Origin: an uncultured Trichococcus sp.
Lineage (GTDB): Bacteria; Bacillota; Bacilli; Lactobacillales; Aerococcaceae
NCBI RefSeq assembly: GCF_963663645.1
Contig: NZ_OY760503.1
Span: forward strand, 997,501-1,061,500
Direction: 5' to 3'
DNA length: 64,000 nucleotides
Shown here in pieces: positions 62,740 to 64,000 of the stretch (positions within the stretch are counted from its first letter, which is position 1; each line of letters starts with the position of its first letter). Below the pieces are notes generated by a model. The model had not been told where the DNA came from, did not search any database, and worked only from the letters and a program-made list of their open reading frames with translations. Both the position numbers and the translations under genes were made by a program.

Positions 62740-63612
62740 CTAAATATCGTTCATCTTCTTGTTGATATGGACCATGCTCAACCGGCCGGTATGCTCCAGC
62801 AAGTATTCGTAGTTGGCCAAGTAGTCCTTTTCGAAGATGCCGCTGTAAAAAAGATCAAGGATATAGCTGAAACCGGCGGAGGAAGCGAATTGGCCGATTT
62901 TTGAATAATACTTTTCCCAAGGCGGGATGAAGAAACTGTAGTCGCAGGCTTCACTGAGGCTGTTCTGGCCGAATGACGTGATCGAAATCGTCTTGGTTCC
63001 GCCGTAGCGGCACAGTTTGGCATCGCCGATCGTCTCATGGGTTTCGCCGGTGTAGGACAGCAGAATCGCCACATTCTCCTCGGAAGAACGGCTGGCGTAA
63101 TAGTCCTGTTCACCCGGTCCGCTGGCGACGATCACGCGCTTGCCGATGCGCATGCAATGGTATTGGAACTCCTTGGCATGGGCGATCGTCGAATGCGAGC
63201 AGTAGACGTTGATCGTTTCGGCCGCCTCCAAGAGCGCGATGACTTCCTGCAAGTGTGCGCAATCGAGCAGGCTCTTGGTCTCTTCGATGGCGGCTTCCTT
63301 CAAAGCTGCGATGTTGGTTGCGATCGTATGCACGTTGTCGCCGCTTTGGATCGGGAAGTTGGCATCCAATTTCTCGGCTGACGGGAGGTCCGGCTTCTGT
63401 TCCGTCAAGTACTTCAGTTTGAAGTCATTGAAGCCTTTGTAACCGAGCTTCTGGCAGACCCGGACGACGGTGGCGTTCGATGTGAAGGTGTGCTTGGCCA
63501 CTTGTAAAGTCGTCATATCGACGACGCTGTCAAAATGATTGATGAAATATTCCACTACTGCCTTTTCCGTTCCGGAAAAGGACTCCGAAGCAAGCTTCGT
63601 CTGCAAATCCAT
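62740..63612 (-). CDS. MurR/RpiR-family transcriptional regulator
   Basis: 290 aa from the ATG (MDLQTKLASESF) after GAGGTGAAT. HTH_6 (residues ~1-75, MTTLQVAKHTFTSNATVVRVCQKLGYKGFNDFK) and SIS domain (~110-245, INVYCSHSTIAHAKEF, ILLSYTGETHETI). Divergent from the GH1 glucosidase gene, which it probably controls in response to a phosphosugar. Confidence 0.92.
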   Translation of the reverse strand: MDLQTKLASESFSGTEKAVVEYFINHFDSVVDMTTLQVAKHTFTSNATVVRVCQKLGYKGFNDFKLKYLTEQKPDLPSAEKLDANFPIQSGDNVHTIATNIAALKEAAIEETKSLLDCAHLQEVIALLEAAETINVYCSHSTIAHAKEFQYHCMRIGKRVIVASGPGEQDYYASRSSEENVAILLSYTGETHETIGDAKLCRYGGTKTISITSFGQNSLSEACDYSFFIPPWEKYYSKIGQFASSAGFSYILDLFYSGIFEKDYLANYEYLLEHTGRLSMVHINKKMNDI

Positions 63613-63688
63613 TTTTCCATTCACCTCGTTCGCTGTCATTAAGATCCGTAATGCCGTTACAAGCAAACGGCAGGATGCAAACAAATTA

Positions 63689-63702
63689 TGTAACCGCTTT
63701 CC
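63689..63702. promoter_or_regulatory. cre-like site in the divergent glucosidase control region
   Basis: TGTAACCGCTTTCC matches TGNAANCGNWWNCA except at the last base. It lies ~90 nt before the glucosidase gene and upstream of the RpiR gene. Confidence 0.5.
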
Positions 63703-63768
63703 GAATCCGTCCGGAAGTATATACGCGGGTCCTCTTAATGATTATCATAGCATTAACGAATCGATTAG

Positions 63769-64000
<232 letters not shown>

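Overview
The window comes from a mid-GC (roughly 45-50 %) Gram-positive bacterium of the order Lactobacillales. This rests on the strong AGGAGG-type ribosome binding sites, T-box, glmS-ribozyme and TPP leaders, the cdaA-cdaR-glmM operon, long streptococcal/enterococcal-type mannitol EIICB proteins, cre-like sites and an Rgg-family regulator. A Carnobacteriaceae member such as Trichococcus would fit, but that placement is inference and was not tested.

Layout. 1-1884: end of an rRNA operon (3' part of 23S and two tandem 5S genes). 1995-6657: small acetyltransferase, T-box(Met)-metA, a solitary tRNA-Thr, an unknown protein and a DUF2254 membrane protein. 6733-11094: transporters (AGCS symporter, MFS, VTT protein, ECF S component). 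11275-14710: yidD, phasin-like/UbiB pair, tRNA-Tyr and tRNA-Gln, zinc-ribbon protein and cupin. 14932-18290: cdaA-cdaR-glmM. 18454-26384: a duplicated mannitol PTS locus, mtlA-mtlR-mtlF followed by mtlA-mtlF-mtlD. 26549-28652: glmS ribozyme and glmS. 29018-32914: TPP riboswitch with tenA-ykoE-ykoD-ykoC (thiamine precursor uptake and salvage). 33162-35950: secreted small protein divergent from a two-component system. 35973-38071: an AT-rich island with an Rgg-type regulator, very short peptide ORFs, a two-TM protein and a secreted protein. 38233-43104: acetyltransferase, FlaR-like P-loop protein, AraC regulator and an unknown 467-aa protein. 43105-47031: TetR-controlled MacB-like ABC transporter and a hydroxyacid dehydrogenase. 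47283-54547: DUF4153 protein, MalY/PatB-like lyase, DMT exporter, RpiR regulator, DnaQ-BRCT exonuclease. 54728-61410: Crp/Fnr regulator with P1B-type ATPase, T-box(Cys)-tcyP, HMA metallochaperone and a second AGCS symporter. 62249-64000: YtxH protein, and an RpiR regulator divergent from the start of a GH1 phospho-glucosidase.

Two things stand out. First, the 35973-38071 island looks like a peptide-controlled locus. An Rgg-like regulator is divergent from a 10-codon hydrophobic peptide ORF with an excellent ribosome binding site. Two more tiny ORFs follow, the second overlapping (ATGA) a small two-TM protein, and then a signal-peptide protein with a hydrophobic glycine-rich segment. A quorum-sensing bacteriocin/toxin-immunity system is my inference. 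Second, the intergenic regions hold several unrelated families of palindromic repeats. Four of them are arrayed with a near-constant 50-52 bp pitch (28778-28904, 57516-57642, 32925-33085, 59571-59670, 62013-62160), and one has a ~122-bp pitch (42815-43104). They are not CRISPR arrays: no cas genes are present, the copies are diverged and the spacers are related to one another.

Regulation is largely visible in the DNA. There are two T-boxes (specifier ATG for metA, TGC for the cystine importer), a TPP riboswitch, a glmS ribozyme, cre-like sites at both mannitol units and at the glucosidase gene, a candidate MtlR operator, and a TetR-type palindrome.
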